Assembly (NCBI GenBank): GCA_017403985.1
Contig: JAFRDE010000044.1
Location: 1 to 64,000 of the forward strand
From: Ruminococcus sp.
Lineage (GTDB): Bacteria > Bacillota > Clostridia > Oscillospirales > Acutalibacteraceae
Direction: 5' to 3'
DNA length: 64,000 bases
Shown here: piece after piece, positions 40,456 through 50,500 of the stretch
How positions within the stretch are numbered: position 1 is the first letter of the stretch
How the letters are laid out: every line of letters starts with the position of its first letter
Notes under the pieces: model-generated
The model's database searches: none
What the model saw: the letters and a program-made list of their open reading frames with translations, nothing else
Told to the model about the DNA's origin: nothing
Made by a program: the position numbers and the translations under genes

Positions 40456-40484
40456 ATTATACACGACCTCACGTGAATATTCAA
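40456..40484 (-). promoter_or_regulatory. Promoter of the small-gene/ssb operon
   Basis: TTGAAT and TATAAT with 17-bp spacing on the minus strand. Two direct repeats (CACG...GTGAATATT at 40462-40482 and 40496-40515) overlap the region between this and the divergent HTH gene, and are candidate binding sites for its product. Confidence 0.7.
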
Positions 40485-40582
40485 TTGACAATATACACGA
40501 AATTGGGTGAATATTTTTATTCATTACGTACACTTGAAACCGTGTATAATATATGGTATTATTTCTTTGAGGTGATTTAGGT

Positions 40583-40801
40583 ATGCCTATGAGTTATAAA
40601 AAGCTCTTTAGACTATTTGAAGAAAAGGGTATTACTACTTATACAATAAGGAAAAACAATATCATGTCGCAGAGCGCGTTGACCAAAATGAAAAATGGCA
40701 CTGGTAGTATCGATACAAGGACTATAGAAAAGTTGTGTGCGATCCTTGATTGTCAGCCCGGCGACATAATGGAGTATGTTCCTGATGACGAGGGTAATTG
40801 A
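40583..40801 (+). CDS. Cro/CI-type helix-turn-helix regulator
   Basis: 72 residues, one XRE-type HTH (YTIRKNNIMSQSALTKMKNG, about 20-40) and the usual ending LCAILDCQPGDIMEYVPDDE of the YozG/DUF739-like group. GAGGTG lies before ATG 40583. It is divergent from the small-gene operon and probably regulates both its own gene and that operon through the repeats at 40462-40515. Confidence 0.88.
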   Translation: MPMSYKKLFRLFEEKGITTYTIRKNNIMSQSALTKMKNGTGSIDTRTIEKLCAILDCQPGDIMEYVPDDEGN

Positions 40802-40825
40802 TTTATTATTCTGCGTATAAATAAA

Positions 40826-40848
40826 AAAGCGGAAGTGGTTCCGCTTTG
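40826..40848 (+). terminator. Hairpin between the HTH gene and the zinc-ribbon gene
   Basis: AAAGCGGAA/TTCCGCTTT stem immediately before the GGAGGA site of the next gene. It could attenuate or expose that ribosome-binding site. Confidence 0.5.
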
Positions 40849-40858
40849 GAGGATAACT

Positions 40859-41626
40859 ATGAGCCAATCTGAATACGATAGCTTTTATTATGAAAAACAA
40901 ATTGTAGAGTTAGCTGACGCACTCGATGACTCACAAATGGATTTGTTGCCTTCTTATAAGAAAGATAAACTTTTTTGTCCCGAGTGTCATCTTGCAAAAC
41001 TTAGATTCACAAGAAAAACTGCTAAGCATAAACCCTATCTTGCGACTAAACAGCCATCTAAAGTTGACAGCAATTGTCATGACCTTAATTGCAGCCATTT
41101 TTATGATACCGCGACAAAAGAGCAAGCAAAGGCATACTACACGAGTTTAACATCTGCACAAATAGAAGATAAGCTAAACGCAGCTATTAATTTATACTTA
41201 AAGAGCAGACACTCGTTAAATCACCCTTCTATCCTTCCTCAGCCTGATGATAATCCCTCTTTGGCGAAAATCAATCATAACGGCGTAGTAGAATACAAAC
41301 GACTACCCAAACGAAGTATCTATACAATTTACAGTATTGAAGATGATTTACTGAATATCCCCATACTGTTGTATGGCGTTGTTCGCTTGGAGTCATGTAA
41401 AAGGACAGATTATCATGATAGACCTCCATACTATAAAATAAACGTACTAAATAGTAAGACCGGCAAAAAAATACGCTTTTTTTATCGTGCAAGAAATAAA
41501 GATAAAGTTAGCCCTAATCAGCGGTATTATTTTGCATGTATTGCAGTATTAAGATGGGACAAAGACTACGGGCTTAAAAGCGATTTATATAACCAGCAGT
41601 CAATTAAATATATACCTTATCAATAA
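40859..41626 (+). CDS. Putative zinc-ribbon protein of unknown function
   Basis: 255 residues from ATG 40859 (GGAGGATAACT). Residues about 40-85 hold a Cys/His cluster (LFCPECHLAKLRF ... NCHDLNCSHF), a possible zinc ribbon reminiscent of the N-terminus of CoiA-like proteins. The C-terminal part (about 160-255) is rich in beta-strand with basic residues and may be an OB-like nucleic-acid-binding domain. It is one of the very few plus-strand ICE genes, cotranscribed with the HTH regulator. The function is not known. Confidence 0.6.
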   Translation: MSQSEYDSFYYEKQIVELADALDDSQMDLLPSYKKDKLFCPECHLAKLRFTRKTAKHKPYLATKQPSKVDSNCHDLNCSHFYDTATKEQAKAYYTSLTSAQIEDKLNAAINLYLKSRHSLNHPSILPQPDDNPSLAKINHNGVVEYKRLPKRSIYTIYSIEDDLLNIPILLYGVVRLESCKRTDYHDRPPYYKINVLNSKTGKKIRFFYRARNKDKVSPNQRYYFACIAVLRWDKDYGLKSDLYNQQSIKYIPYQ

Positions 41627-41946
41627 TCGCATACTTTGCTATACGACAACATAGTTCCGTATTTATCCATTTCATCAAGAGTTTCAGGAAGAAATATCTC
41701 TTCCCAATCATTAATATAATCATCAGAAGTCACATCATCGAATTCAGGATCAACTAACGGTATTAAGTTATGCCGTTCAATACATTCATCGTATCGTTTT
41801 CGGGCTTCTTCTTCGTTGTTTGCTCGTATTATAATCTCTATGTCCCAATCTTCATGTTTAGATCCGGTTTTACCCGTATAATACCAATAATCAGTTCTCT
41901 TAGATTTCTTCTTTTGACTTGTTTTTGATTTTGTGTTGTGCTTCAT
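41620..41946 (-). CDS. Small acidic ICE protein of unknown function
   Basis: 108 residues from ATG 41946 (AAAGGAAAT upstream). A basic N-terminus (SKTSQKKKSKR) is followed by a DUF-like region DIEIIIRANNEEEARKRYDE. It converges on the zinc-ribbon gene with a 7-base overlap. No function can be given. Confidence 0.6.
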   Translation of the reverse strand: MKHNTKSKTSQKKKSKRTDYWYYTGKTGSKHEDWDIEIIIRANNEEEARKRYDECIERHNLIPLVDPEFDDVTSDDYINDWEEIFLPETLDEMDKYGTMLSYSKVCDY

Positions 41947-42028
41947 TTCAAAATTTCCTTTCAAAATATAATTCATAATTTAGATCTTACCTAAGCCGAT
42001 CGAAGCTTTATATCTTTGATTTACTCCA

Positions 42029-42058
42029 CAGCCCTTGAAACTACAAGGGCTGTTTTTT
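42029..42058 (+). terminator. Intrinsic terminator
   Basis: CAGCCCTT/AAGGGCTG stem with TTTTTT on the plus strand; it may close the plus-strand HTH/zinc-ribbon unit. Confidence 0.7.
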
Positions 42059-42071
42059 CCGTCTCAAAAAG

Positions 42072-42100
42072 GAATTCTTTTTTCTCGGTTTTAGGCGCAG
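42072..42100. repeat. Direct repeat in the 42.0-42.7 kb noncoding region (copy A)
   Basis: GAATTCTTTTTTCTCGGTTT followed by TAGGCGCAG; copy B is at 42216-42245. Confidence 0.75.
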
Positions 42101-42215
42101 CACTTTTCCGATCGGCTACTTCTGACCGTCAGAGCTATGATCTTGGTTCAGCGCGACAAGCTCTCTCTGATTACCAGTGCGGGCAACTGCCGAGCTGAAT
42201 CTTTAATCAAGAAAA

Positions 42216-42245
42216 GAATTCTTTTTTTCTCGGTTTTGGGCGCAG
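42216..42245. repeat. Direct repeat, copy B
   Basis: Matches 42072-42100 with one extra T and one base change; the two copies are 144 bases apart. Confidence 0.75.
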
Positions 42246-42485
42246 TCGTTCAGTCGACCGCGCCGGATCGGGTTCACCGCTGCGACGCAGCTTTGTCATA
42301 TTTGCGTCATAACCAAAAGACTTTGACCCCGTAGTCTTCTCGAAGATCAGGATATCCTATACCCCCTCTCCTATTCAAACCGTCACATTTCAAGAAACTG
42401 CACCGACTTTCCCACATAGAACATATGTGCGCATTATCCTAACGCTTTCGCTCCTATTGCGAGGTTACTACATTTGCAGGATAAA

Positions 42486-42513
42486 GGAGCGACGTCAAAA
42501 ACGACGTCGCTCC
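42486..42513. other. Strong hairpin, candidate oriT or origin structure
   Basis: GGAGCGACGTC/GACGTCGCTCC perfect 11-bp stem with AAAAAC loop, followed by the palindrome CCGACAGTGTCGG at 42525-42537. The surrounding 755 bases (41947-42701) hold no convincing gene, and hairpins of this type mark conjugative origins. The assignment is tentative because the relaxase gene is 5 kb away. Confidence 0.4.
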
Positions 42514-42701
42514 GCTTACAAAGCCCGACAGTGTCGGTCTTTTGGAGGCAGTCAAAAAAACAGTCACTTTATTTTACTTGATGTCACTTTAGCAGTCGGA
42601 ATAGCAATTTTATTAGTTAATTAGTAGGTTTTTGATGACGGCTAATGTGACGGCGCTCATTATTGAGTTCAAAAGAATAGTCAAAAAAAATAAATACGCA
42701 G

Positions 42702-44027
42702 CTAATCCATCCACCAATCATCATCAAAAGAGAAGTTTTCGATATGTTGGATTAGAAGGGTTTTTATATAGCTGCATGGGTCGTGAATTCGATACTTATT
42801 TTTGCAAATATCAAAGTGATACACCGTTTCATGGATGATCTCAGATACGTCTTCTCCGCTTAAGCCTGACAGCATAATTATCAATCGATCTCGATTCATC
42901 TCAGTGCCGCGATACACAAAAGGCGAAGCTTCCGATCGGAGAAGATCTTCAAGATATCGGCTGACTGCCAAAATGTTTTTCATAGCAACGATCGAACTTT
43001 TCACAAACGGATTTTCAGTTCCATCAGCTTCCTTGATTGTGCTTATGATATTTTCATAACCAATCCATGAATTGATCTTGGCTCTGATAATCACATCATC
43101 GTCAGCCGTCTGTATAGGAGTAGATACGATAGAATTAGCAGTACATTTCATAGAGTCTATGTTACTGTTATTTCTGATACTGTTATTAATGTCCTCATTT
43201 TTGAGACACGGTAATGTCTTCATTTTTAAGACACGGTGATCGGCTGTATTGTCTCTATTTTTGAGACACGGTGACGATCCGCAATCTGTGCCGTTTTTTG
43301 CATTGTCTTCATTTTTGAGACACGGTGATTCAGCAGTTACAATCGTCTCGGATTTGTTGATCTTTTCTTGATTGGGATTAGTGACCAGAGTATAGTCGTT
43401 GACAGTAAATCTACCTTTATTCTGTCGGCGCTGATGAACTTCTATATAGTTAAACTCGATAAGCTGATTAAGTGCTTTATAGTATGTATTCTTTGAGATT
43501 CCCAGAGAAACACATAGCGTCTCTCTGTGCGGATAAGCACAAGTGCCCGCCGCTGTTAATGAATACAGCAGGGCAATCAGCGCTTTGCTCTTCACCGAAA
43601 GACGAGGATCTATCATTATCAATTTAGGAATAAATCCGTAACCTTGCGCTGCAATGCCGTCTACTGTCAGCACACCTTCGGCGTCGTCACTGATGATCGG
43701 ACGAGTAACGACCTTGCTTGATACGTTATTTATCACATAAATATTTTTATTGATATATCCTTTTGCTTTACGGATAGAAATATAGCCGTTATCAATCAGC
43801 GGTCGTAGAGCCTTGTAATAGGCGTTTTTGGAAAGATTAAGATAATTCAATATAGTTTCACGTTTTGGAAAAACAAATGTGCCAGAGCCTAAATGTGAGC
43901 AAAGCAGAGCATATAACGTCTTACTGTTAATCGGTATGTCCATATCAAACATTACCGCTTGAAAGATCATGCCGAAGCCCTTTGCATTTACACCTTCATT
44001 TTCTAAAACGGTCTTTATATTATCCAT
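42702..44027 (-). CDS. Replication-initiator-like protein with duplicated winged-helix domain
   Basis: 441 residues. Two related halves (about 10-95 and 125-215) each follow the pattern NSKTLYALLCSHLGSG...FPKRETILNYLNLSKNAYYKAL, a winged-helix fold found in Rep and DnaD-like initiators. A linker contains four PCLKN/VLKM-type repeats (about 235-280) encoded by iteron-like DNA repeats. The C-terminal domain is helical and unassigned. It could initiate replication of the excised element. AAGGAG precedes the ATG. Confidence 0.72.
   Translation of the reverse strand: MDNIKTVLENEGVNAKGFGMIFQAVMFDMDIPINSKTLYALLCSHLGSGTFVFPKRETILNYLNLSKNAYYKALRPLIDNGYISIRKAKGYINKNIYVINNVSSKVVTRPIISDDAEGVLTVDGIAAQGYGFIPKLIMIDPRLSVKSKALIALLYSLTAAGTCAYPHRETLCVSLGISKNTYYKALNQLIEFNYIEVHQRRQNKGRFTVNDYTLVTNPNQEKINKSETIVTAESPCLKNEDNAKNGTDCGSSPCLKNRDNTADHRVLKMKTLPCLKNEDINNSIRNNSNIDSMKCTANSIVSTPIQTADDDVIIRAKINSWIGYENIISTIKEADGTENPFVKSSIVAMKNILAVSRYLEDLLRSEASPFVYRGTEMNRDRLIIMLSGLSGEDVSEIIHETVYHFDICKNKYRIHDPCSYIKTLLIQHIENFSFDDDWWMD
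43191..43328. repeat. Four iteron-like direct repeats inside the Rep-like gene
   Basis: GTCYTCATTTTTGAGACACG-type units start at 43191, 43216, 43251 and 43305, each about 22-24 bases with one or two changes. They encode the repeated PCLKNED peptide and, within themselves, GTCTC/GAGAC arms. Iterons inside rep genes are known in some plasmids. Confidence 0.8.
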
Positions 44028-44050
44028 TGTAACTCCTTAAAACAAAAAAA

Positions 44051-44087
44051 GCCCGCCAAGATATGAAGCATTCACATCTTGGCGGGC
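44051..44087 (-). terminator. Terminator after the conjugation operon
   Basis: GCCCGCCAAGAT/ATCTTGGCGGGC stem with TTTTTTTG on the minus strand, seven bases after the VirD4 stop. Confidence 0.88.
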
Positions 44088-44093
44088 AAGTAA

Positions 44094-45848
44094 TTATAAA
44101 TAATCAACAGATACTTGTTTCTTATCTGCATTAGAAGATTTGGCAGACTTAGCAGAATAATACTCTTGTATTTTTTCAAACAGTTCAGCGCGATCGGCAT
44201 ACTTAACCGTGCGAATCGCTTTAGGTTCAATTTTAAATTTCTCGCTAAACTCAACGCCCATCTCTCCGGCAGGAATGAGTTTCTGTTGAGAAGGATTCAT
44301 CCCCGATTTCATCAACACCCAATTTCCTTTAGGCATTCTTGTAATTCTTTCGGGAGACATAAGATTTTTCTTTGTCATGCTCTTTGTGATCGAGGAAGAT
44401 GACCGATTATTGCTTGTCTGCGAAGAAACCGATCCGACTTGAACAGTAGATGTACCGAGCGCTTTGGAAAATGTACTGGCGTCGGAGCTGCCGGAACTCA
44501 AATAAGAAAACATCGTGTTTTGGCAGTTTGATTTTATATTTGTGGCGTCATCTTTTCCATAAGACACATCGAGCTGAGAAAGATTTTGAATCGGCAATAC
44601 GGAAATGATATTTCTTGATCGTCCTGCCGACAGCATACGCGCAAGCCCATCAATTTTTCCAAATGTACCGCACTCGTCGAGGATCTGGTAGATACGGTGG
44701 GGCAAGCGAATATCTTGGTACTCTTCCGCTTTACGCAGAAGTTCGCCATATATCTGATTGAGGATCAGGTTAACCATAAAGTTTTTTGCTTTAGATTTTT
44801 CATCAATGATAAAGAAAATAAAGCTGTTACCCGCTGTGAAATCATCAATATTGAATCCATCGTCGAAGCAAAGGATCTGTTCCATTTCTTTATCAATAAA
44901 CTTCAAAAGAAGCGACATAGCCGTTGACATTACAGAAGCGATCGTTTTAAACTCAGTCGTTGCTGTTGGCGCCAACAGATTCTTTGCTGTATGATCCTCT
45001 GGCAGCATTAGATAAAGTTCAGTAATATATAATGTTGGCTGCTCATTTTTCTTGTTCAACGTAGAGGGGTCAACTTCCATGAGCTGCCTGATACATTTAA
45101 AAACAGAAGCAATGTGTCGTTCAGAAGGTTCACACAGTTCAGAAACCAACAGCGTAATCCCCGCTATAACTCCTTCGCCCGCTGTATAGAAAAACTGATT
45201 TTGACCCGCATTAGTCAGTCCATCCATATGAATGATAGCATAAGCCATATCTTTTGCGTAGTTTTCTGCAAGGGCGGCGCTTCCTAAATTCCCGGTTAGC
45301 TTATATGAATCATAATACTTATTAATCAAATATAAAAAGTTATAGGAATTAGAAGCTTGGGGATATCGTAAATCTATCAGATACGGTGTAATATGATAAT
45401 ACTTCCGCAGCACAGGCGCAAAATCCTGATAAATATTTCCTTTTGTGTCTGTGCTGAATACAGACATTCCGGCAGCAGCGCAGTATTCAATCATTGGCTC
45501 AACAAACGATGTTGTCTTTCCGCCGCCCGACGCCGATACGATAAGTGTATGATTATCAGAAGGATCAACCAAGATATAGTATTTCTTACCAATCTTTTCT
45601 GTTCCTATGATCGTCCCTTCTACTGTAGGCAGTTCAAGACCATTTCGCCACTGTTCCGGTTTAAACTCAATCCTAATAAAATGATCTTTTAGTTCCTTCT
45701 TTGACGCAAATTGCGCGTCGCCGTATTGTCCATCCCCTGTTTTTACGCCTTTTATTCTATTTAGATTCTTATTGTAATTCATAAAATATGGAACAAGCAG
45801 AACAATAATTATCAATAACGAAACCATAATTAATCCGGTAGAATTCAT
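44094..45848 (-). CDS. Type IV coupling protein, VirD4/TraG family
   Basis: 584 residues: an N-terminal membrane helix (GLIMVSLLIIIVLLVPYFM), Walker A near residue 108 (SASGGGKTT), Walker B region YQILDECGTFGK, and the all-alpha domain between. A Ser-rich stretch (SSQTSNNRSSSSITKS) lies before the C-terminus. It docks the relaxase-DNA complex to the secretion channel and pumps DNA. It starts inside the stop of the TOPRIM gene (ATGA), so it is translationally coupled. Confidence 0.93.
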   Translation of the reverse strand: MNSTGLIMVSLLIIIVLLVPYFMNYNKNLNRIKGVKTGDGQYGDAQFASKKELKDHFIRIEFKPEQWRNGLELPTVEGTIIGTEKIGKKYYILVDPSDNHTLIVSASGGGKTTSFVEPMIEYCAAAGMSVFSTDTKGNIYQDFAPVLRKYYHITPYLIDLRYPQASNSYNFLYLINKYYDSYKLTGNLGSAALAENYAKDMAYAIIHMDGLTNAGQNQFFYTAGEGVIAGITLLVSELCEPSERHIASVFKCIRQLMEVDPSTLNKKNEQPTLYITELYLMLPEDHTAKNLLAPTATTEFKTIASVMSTAMSLLLKFIDKEMEQILCFDDGFNIDDFTAGNSFIFFIIDEKSKAKNFMVNLILNQIYGELLRKAEEYQDIRLPHRIYQILDECGTFGKIDGLARMLSAGRSRNIISVLPIQNLSQLDVSYGKDDATNIKSNCQNTMFSYLSSGSSDASTFSKALGTSTVQVGSVSSQTSNNRSSSSITKSMTKKNLMSPERITRMPKGNWVLMKSGMNPSQQKLIPAGEMGVEFSEKFKIEPKAIRTVKYADRAELFEKIQEYYSAKSAKSSNADKKQVSVDYL

Positions 45849-46786
45849 AACGGTAACACAACCCCCAATTCAACTTTTAGATCCTCATTGAAATCTTTTC
45901 TCATAGGTGTATGAATCGAAACATCATAGCAGCTTTGCAATGAAATCTGTGTTTGTTTTGCGAATCTCTGTCCATGATTGATCCCGTCGGAGCTTAATGT
46001 ATCATTATCAGTACAAATAATGACCTTTTTTATATGACCGTAGCTTTCCAGAAGGTGTTTCAGCCTTTCGTATTTCAATCCGCCCATAGATAAGTAGTTA
46101 TAATCTTTCCAATTCTTATCCAATAAAAAGAGATCAATATAAGAGAACATATCAATAAAGGATTCAAAAACATATAGGATGTTGGAACCGCCAATATACT
46201 TAAACCCGTATTTTTTGTTCGGTGCTTTATACTCATTTTTGTATGTGCTAAAAGAAAGTGTACCCTCCTGATAAAGATATTTTACGTTTCCCCTCTTATC
46301 ATAACCAAGACAAACGATATTGTGGCGGTCGGCAGATTCATATATTAGCTTCTTGTCAACAAAATACTTGACCGTTGAATACTGAATCCCCCTGTAATTA
46401 CAAAGATATCCAAACAATCTATCGTTATTATCGTTTTTCGGAGGTAATATGATTTTTTCGCTTTTGTATTTTTTATCCGGCAAATCAGCATAGTCCATCG
46501 CAGTTGTATTTCGGCTCGCTCGATAGTCCCCCTTGAGAAGGTAGATCACAGCCTCTTGAAAGCTGTACCCGAAAAACTCTTGCAAAAAAGTTACAGCTGT
46601 ACCGGAAGTCCTTTCAGAAAAGCGATACCAAACAAATCCTCTTATCTTAACAGAATCGTGCTTGATCCATTCGTATTGTGATCCCGAAGGTCTTACTTTC
46701 TCTCCGAAAGATTCCAAAACGCTTTTTATATCAGAGTGGTGAGCGCGGTACAGCTCGTCCGGCGTAAAAGGTATGTATTTACTCAT
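45845..46786 (-). CDS. DUF3991/TOPRIM domain protein (primase-like)
   Basis: 313 residues from ATG 46786 (GAAAGGAAA upstream). A DUF3991-like N-terminal zinc-less domain (about 20-150) is followed by a TOPRIM fold with the Glu strand VFESFIDMFSYIDL and the DxD strand VIICTDNDTLSSDG. Such proteins are common in conjugative elements and probably prime replication of the transferred strand. It overlaps the sortase gene by 8 bases. Confidence 0.85.
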   Translation of the reverse strand: MSKYIPFTPDELYRAHHSDIKSVLESFGEKVRPSGSQYEWIKHDSVKIRGFVWYRFSERTSGTAVTFLQEFFGYSFQEAVIYLLKGDYRASRNTTAMDYADLPDKKYKSEKIILPPKNDNNDRLFGYLCNYRGIQYSTVKYFVDKKLIYESADRHNIVCLGYDKRGNVKYLYQEGTLSFSTYKNEYKAPNKKYGFKYIGGSNILYVFESFIDMFSYIDLFLLDKNWKDYNYLSMGGLKYERLKHLLESYGHIKKVIICTDNDTLSSDGINHGQRFAKQTQISLQSCYDVSIHTPMRKDFNEDLKVELGVVLPL

Positions 46787-47543
46787 GATCGGTTTTCCTT
46801 TCTGCAACAACCATATATCTTTTAGTTCCGCGAGCGGCGCAAGTCAACAGCGTTATTAAATCCTTATCGTGTTCGAGATAGCACTGATCCACGTTATCGC
46901 TGTCAATCACCGTACCGGAAATGACCTTATATCTCAAGGTTCCGAAATAGTTAGTTATAATTATCTCGTCCCCCTCGGACAGCTTCCCAAGATCATCAAA
47001 GAACACTTTGCCAAGAAACCCTGTGTGTCCACAGATAACACTATTTGTATCGGAGCCGCCGATCGGCAACGATGTACTGAAAAGATGTGTTGCTCCAAAC
47101 GACATATTATACTCGTTCGCACCTAAATAAATCGGCAAATTAAGATCAATTGACGGTATATTTATAATTGCATAGATTCCGCTTTGAATTCCGTAATCCT
47201 TCAAGTCAAAAGGTGCGTATTCAAAATCATCAACGTGCTGATACGACTTTAGCTTATCGTTATATTGAACGCTGTCCTGATATAGCCGATCAAGATCTTC
47301 TTGACACAGAATCGGCAGGGAAGATAATCGCCGTCCTTCCTCGTTAATCAGATATCCCTCATTGTCTGTCAAATAGTCATCTGATGAACCTTCATAGACA
47401 TCATCAAGCTGCTGAACATATTGATCCGCTATCGTTTGATTATTGTGATTAACAACGGTTTTTGATACAGAAGGATAGACAGCAAAGCTTATACTTGCTA
47501 TAAGTAAAGCTGCCACCAAAACAGAAACGCATTTTCTTTTCAT
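46779..47543 (-). CDS. Class C sortase (first)
   Basis: 254 residues: N-terminal signal anchor (MKRKCVSVLVAALLIASISFAVYP), then a sortase fold with the catalytic His in SVICGHTG, Cys in LITLLTC near residue 236, and Arg in AARGTKRYMVV. It should polymerise pilins or attach LPXTG proteins. It lies between the TOPRIM and relaxase genes, inside the transfer operon, far from the pilin genes. Confidence 0.88.
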   Translation of the reverse strand: MKRKCVSVLVAALLIASISFAVYPSVSKTVVNHNNQTIADQYVQQLDDVYEGSSDDYLTDNEGYLINEEGRRLSSLPILCQEDLDRLYQDSVQYNDKLKSYQHVDDFEYAPFDLKDYGIQSGIYAIINIPSIDLNLPIYLGANEYNMSFGATHLFSTSLPIGGSDTNSVICGHTGFLGKVFFDDLGKLSEGDEIIITNYFGTLRYKVISGTVIDSDNVDQCYLEHDKDLITLLTCAARGTKRYMVVAERKTDHE

Positions 47544-47577
47544 GAAGATATCTCCTTATCGTAGATAATACAACTAA

Positions 47578-50500
47578 TCATTCTTGTGAATAATCGTCGA
47601 TCGCTTGTCCCGCCTCAACCTTCAACTTCTTTTCTTGGCGGAGGATCTTCTTATCAGAGTGATGAATACGGCTTTGCGCCTTTGCAACAGTATCATTTTG
47701 AAACATTCTCCCTAAATGTGCTGCCGTGGTCGCTATAGACATCATAGCCAATGATTGCTCTTCTTGAAGCTCATTTACTTTATCCATTGATACGGAATAT
47801 CCCAATTCTTTGGCTTTAGTATAATACTCAATTGCTTTATCAATATCTCTTTCAACGCCCAGCCCATAATGATAGAATCTCCCTATCCTCAACGCTGTAT
47901 AGCCGTCATTTGGATCTTCATGATGATTATTTAGATACAATCGCAAAGAATCGGAAAAGTATTTTTGAGACAAGGATGGATTATAGTACGGACTTGAGCT
48001 GTCTCGATATATATAACCCAACTGATACATAGCGTCCGGACTACCAATGTCAGCCGCTTTAGAGTACCATTCTATGGATTTTTGTATATCAATATCTGTA
48101 CCAATGCCTTTTTGATACATATAACCAATACGATATGCGATAAACCCGTCTTCATGCTCAGAAAAATCCTTCTCAAAACCTTTTATCGCTTTTGCATAGT
48201 GGCTCTGCGCTTGTTCAGCATTCGATACTCCATATGTTTCAGACGAATAGATTTGCCCTAATTTATAGTCAGCATATGAAACATCACCTTCTGCTGCCTG
48301 TTTTAAATAAGAGACAGCTTTTTCTATATTTCCTTCCTCAAGATACATACTGCCTAATTTAAAACTGGCAAATGAATTTCCGTGATCAGACGATAGTTGA
48401 TAATACTTACGGGCAGTGTCCATATCCCGTAAAACGTATTGTCCTTTTTCATATATTTTCGCCAACTGATACGCTGCCGCTGAGTGATTATGAATTGCAG
48501 CTTGCTCCAACCAATAAATCGCTTTGTCCATGTTTATCCTGTCCCCGGTCAGACCATTCTGATACATTCTGGCAATTCTATACTCAGCATTTGCATTTGA
48601 GTTCTCTTTTTCTTGTCCAAGATAACCTTCCAATGCTTTTTGGTAATACTCCTGAGATAATTTTGTATTGTTTAAACTGTACTTATCAGACGAATACATA
48701 TATCCCAACTGATAATAAGCGTCAGGATTATCATGTAGAGAGGATTTTTTCAACCAGTCTATAGCTTTATCAACATCTACATCTGTTCCCTTACCCTCAA
48801 GATACAAACCCGCAATCCGCATTTCTGTAAAGCTATCTTGATACTTCTTCTCCTGATCTATCATTTGAATTAAAGAATCTTTGTATAGATCAAAGATTTC
48901 TTCGTTACCCTTTTGAAATATGTCCCGATTACTCTCATACAATCTTGCCAGTTCAAAACTTGCTGCTGCAACTTTGGATCTACATCTGAGTAGGCAATCT
49001 TCCGCTTTGATAAGATCAAGATCAACGCCTTCCCCTTTCATATACATCGACGCCATTCGGTAAAATCCGTAAGCATTCTCGGCTTTTTGATAATGGTGAA
49101 ATGCTTCTTTATAATCCTGCTCGACGCCCAGTCCATAATAGAATTGGTTGCCGATATAATAATTCGCAGTCTTATAACCGTTATGAGCAGCGAGCAAAAA
49201 AGAATACATGGAATTAGTGTAATTCTGAGGAATTCCTTCTCCCTTTAAATACATTTTTCCAATCAAAAATTCCTTATAAGCTTCTGATCGGCTGACGTCG
49301 TCGTAAACCGAAGAAGGATTAATCTGATCAATGTTGCCATGCTCTAATTTATCAAAATAATCAAAATTCTTAATACTCCATTTGAAAGAATAATAAGCTT
49401 GGCGACAATAGTCATTTCCAAGCTCTGTATTCTTTTCATAACCGGATAATCCATACAAATAGATTTGCCCTAATTTATAAGCCGATAATCCGTCATCGAG
49501 CTGATCGGCAGCTATTCCGTACCACATTACCGCCATATCAACATCTTCATAAGAGGGATCATATAAATAATAATCTGCTAACTTTCGTACAGAAAAAGCG
49601 TCTCTCAGGTTGATATCTTCCGCTTTAGACCTAATCATTTCAAAATCATCTATCTGTCGATTGTTTGTTTTGAATTGTTTACTGTCAGGATCAAAAGACT
49701 TAGTATAATAATCCATAGAGTTCTTTTCCGACAATTCAGACTGTATGCTGCTTATCTCACAACACTGACGAATAATCATATTTCGGAATAGGTTAAACTT
49801 TTCTCCCTGTTCATCAATTGGTACAGAGTTGGGATCTGTAATATAGATTTTTTCAATTGAAAACTGGTGTTCACACCATTGTTTATACAAATTTGAAAGA
49901 TGGTCATTATCATAAACTATGTGTCGAAGTATCTCATTTACTCGTTTCTTTAGATCAGGCTTTAAATATCCGTATTTAGTATTTGAGCCTCGAAGGGACG
50001 TTGAAAGATCCATCATTCTATTTATGATAAACTGCTTATCTTCGTCACTATAGCCGGACAAAGGGTTATCCAATAAGCTTTTTAGCTCATAATCCATACC
50101 GCTCTTAATTTCGTTAAATACGTCATCCTTAAGAACATATTCGTTATACATTTCATCGGCAAAAATATCATTTGCAAATGCAGATTTGCAACGAGTTATA
50201 GATTGATATTTTTTCTCAGAAAAGAAACCTTCATTAGGATCTTTTGACATTATAAAAAGGTGAATATGCGGATGATGGGATTCGTTGTGCATAGCCGCAT
50301 ACCACTCTAAATTTTCAATTTTTATATTATGTGCTTTTGCAAGCACATCGAGCTTAGACATCACCAAATCTCGCCACGGTTCAGCTGATTCATAGCCAAG
50401 CATATGTGCGTCTTCTCTTCTAAGAGAAACTATATGTGTCCAAATATTACCTTCGTGTGAAGATACACGATCTTTTATCAATTCGAGATCCACGGTCTCT

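Noticed and set aside
40835-40858. Upstream GTG start for the zinc-ribbon gene
   Set aside because: It lies inside a hairpin, and GGAGGATAACT directs ATG 40859.
42016-42334. Short plus-strand frames in the 42-kb noncoding region
   Set aside because: They cross a terminator and the direct repeats, and lack ribosome-binding sites.
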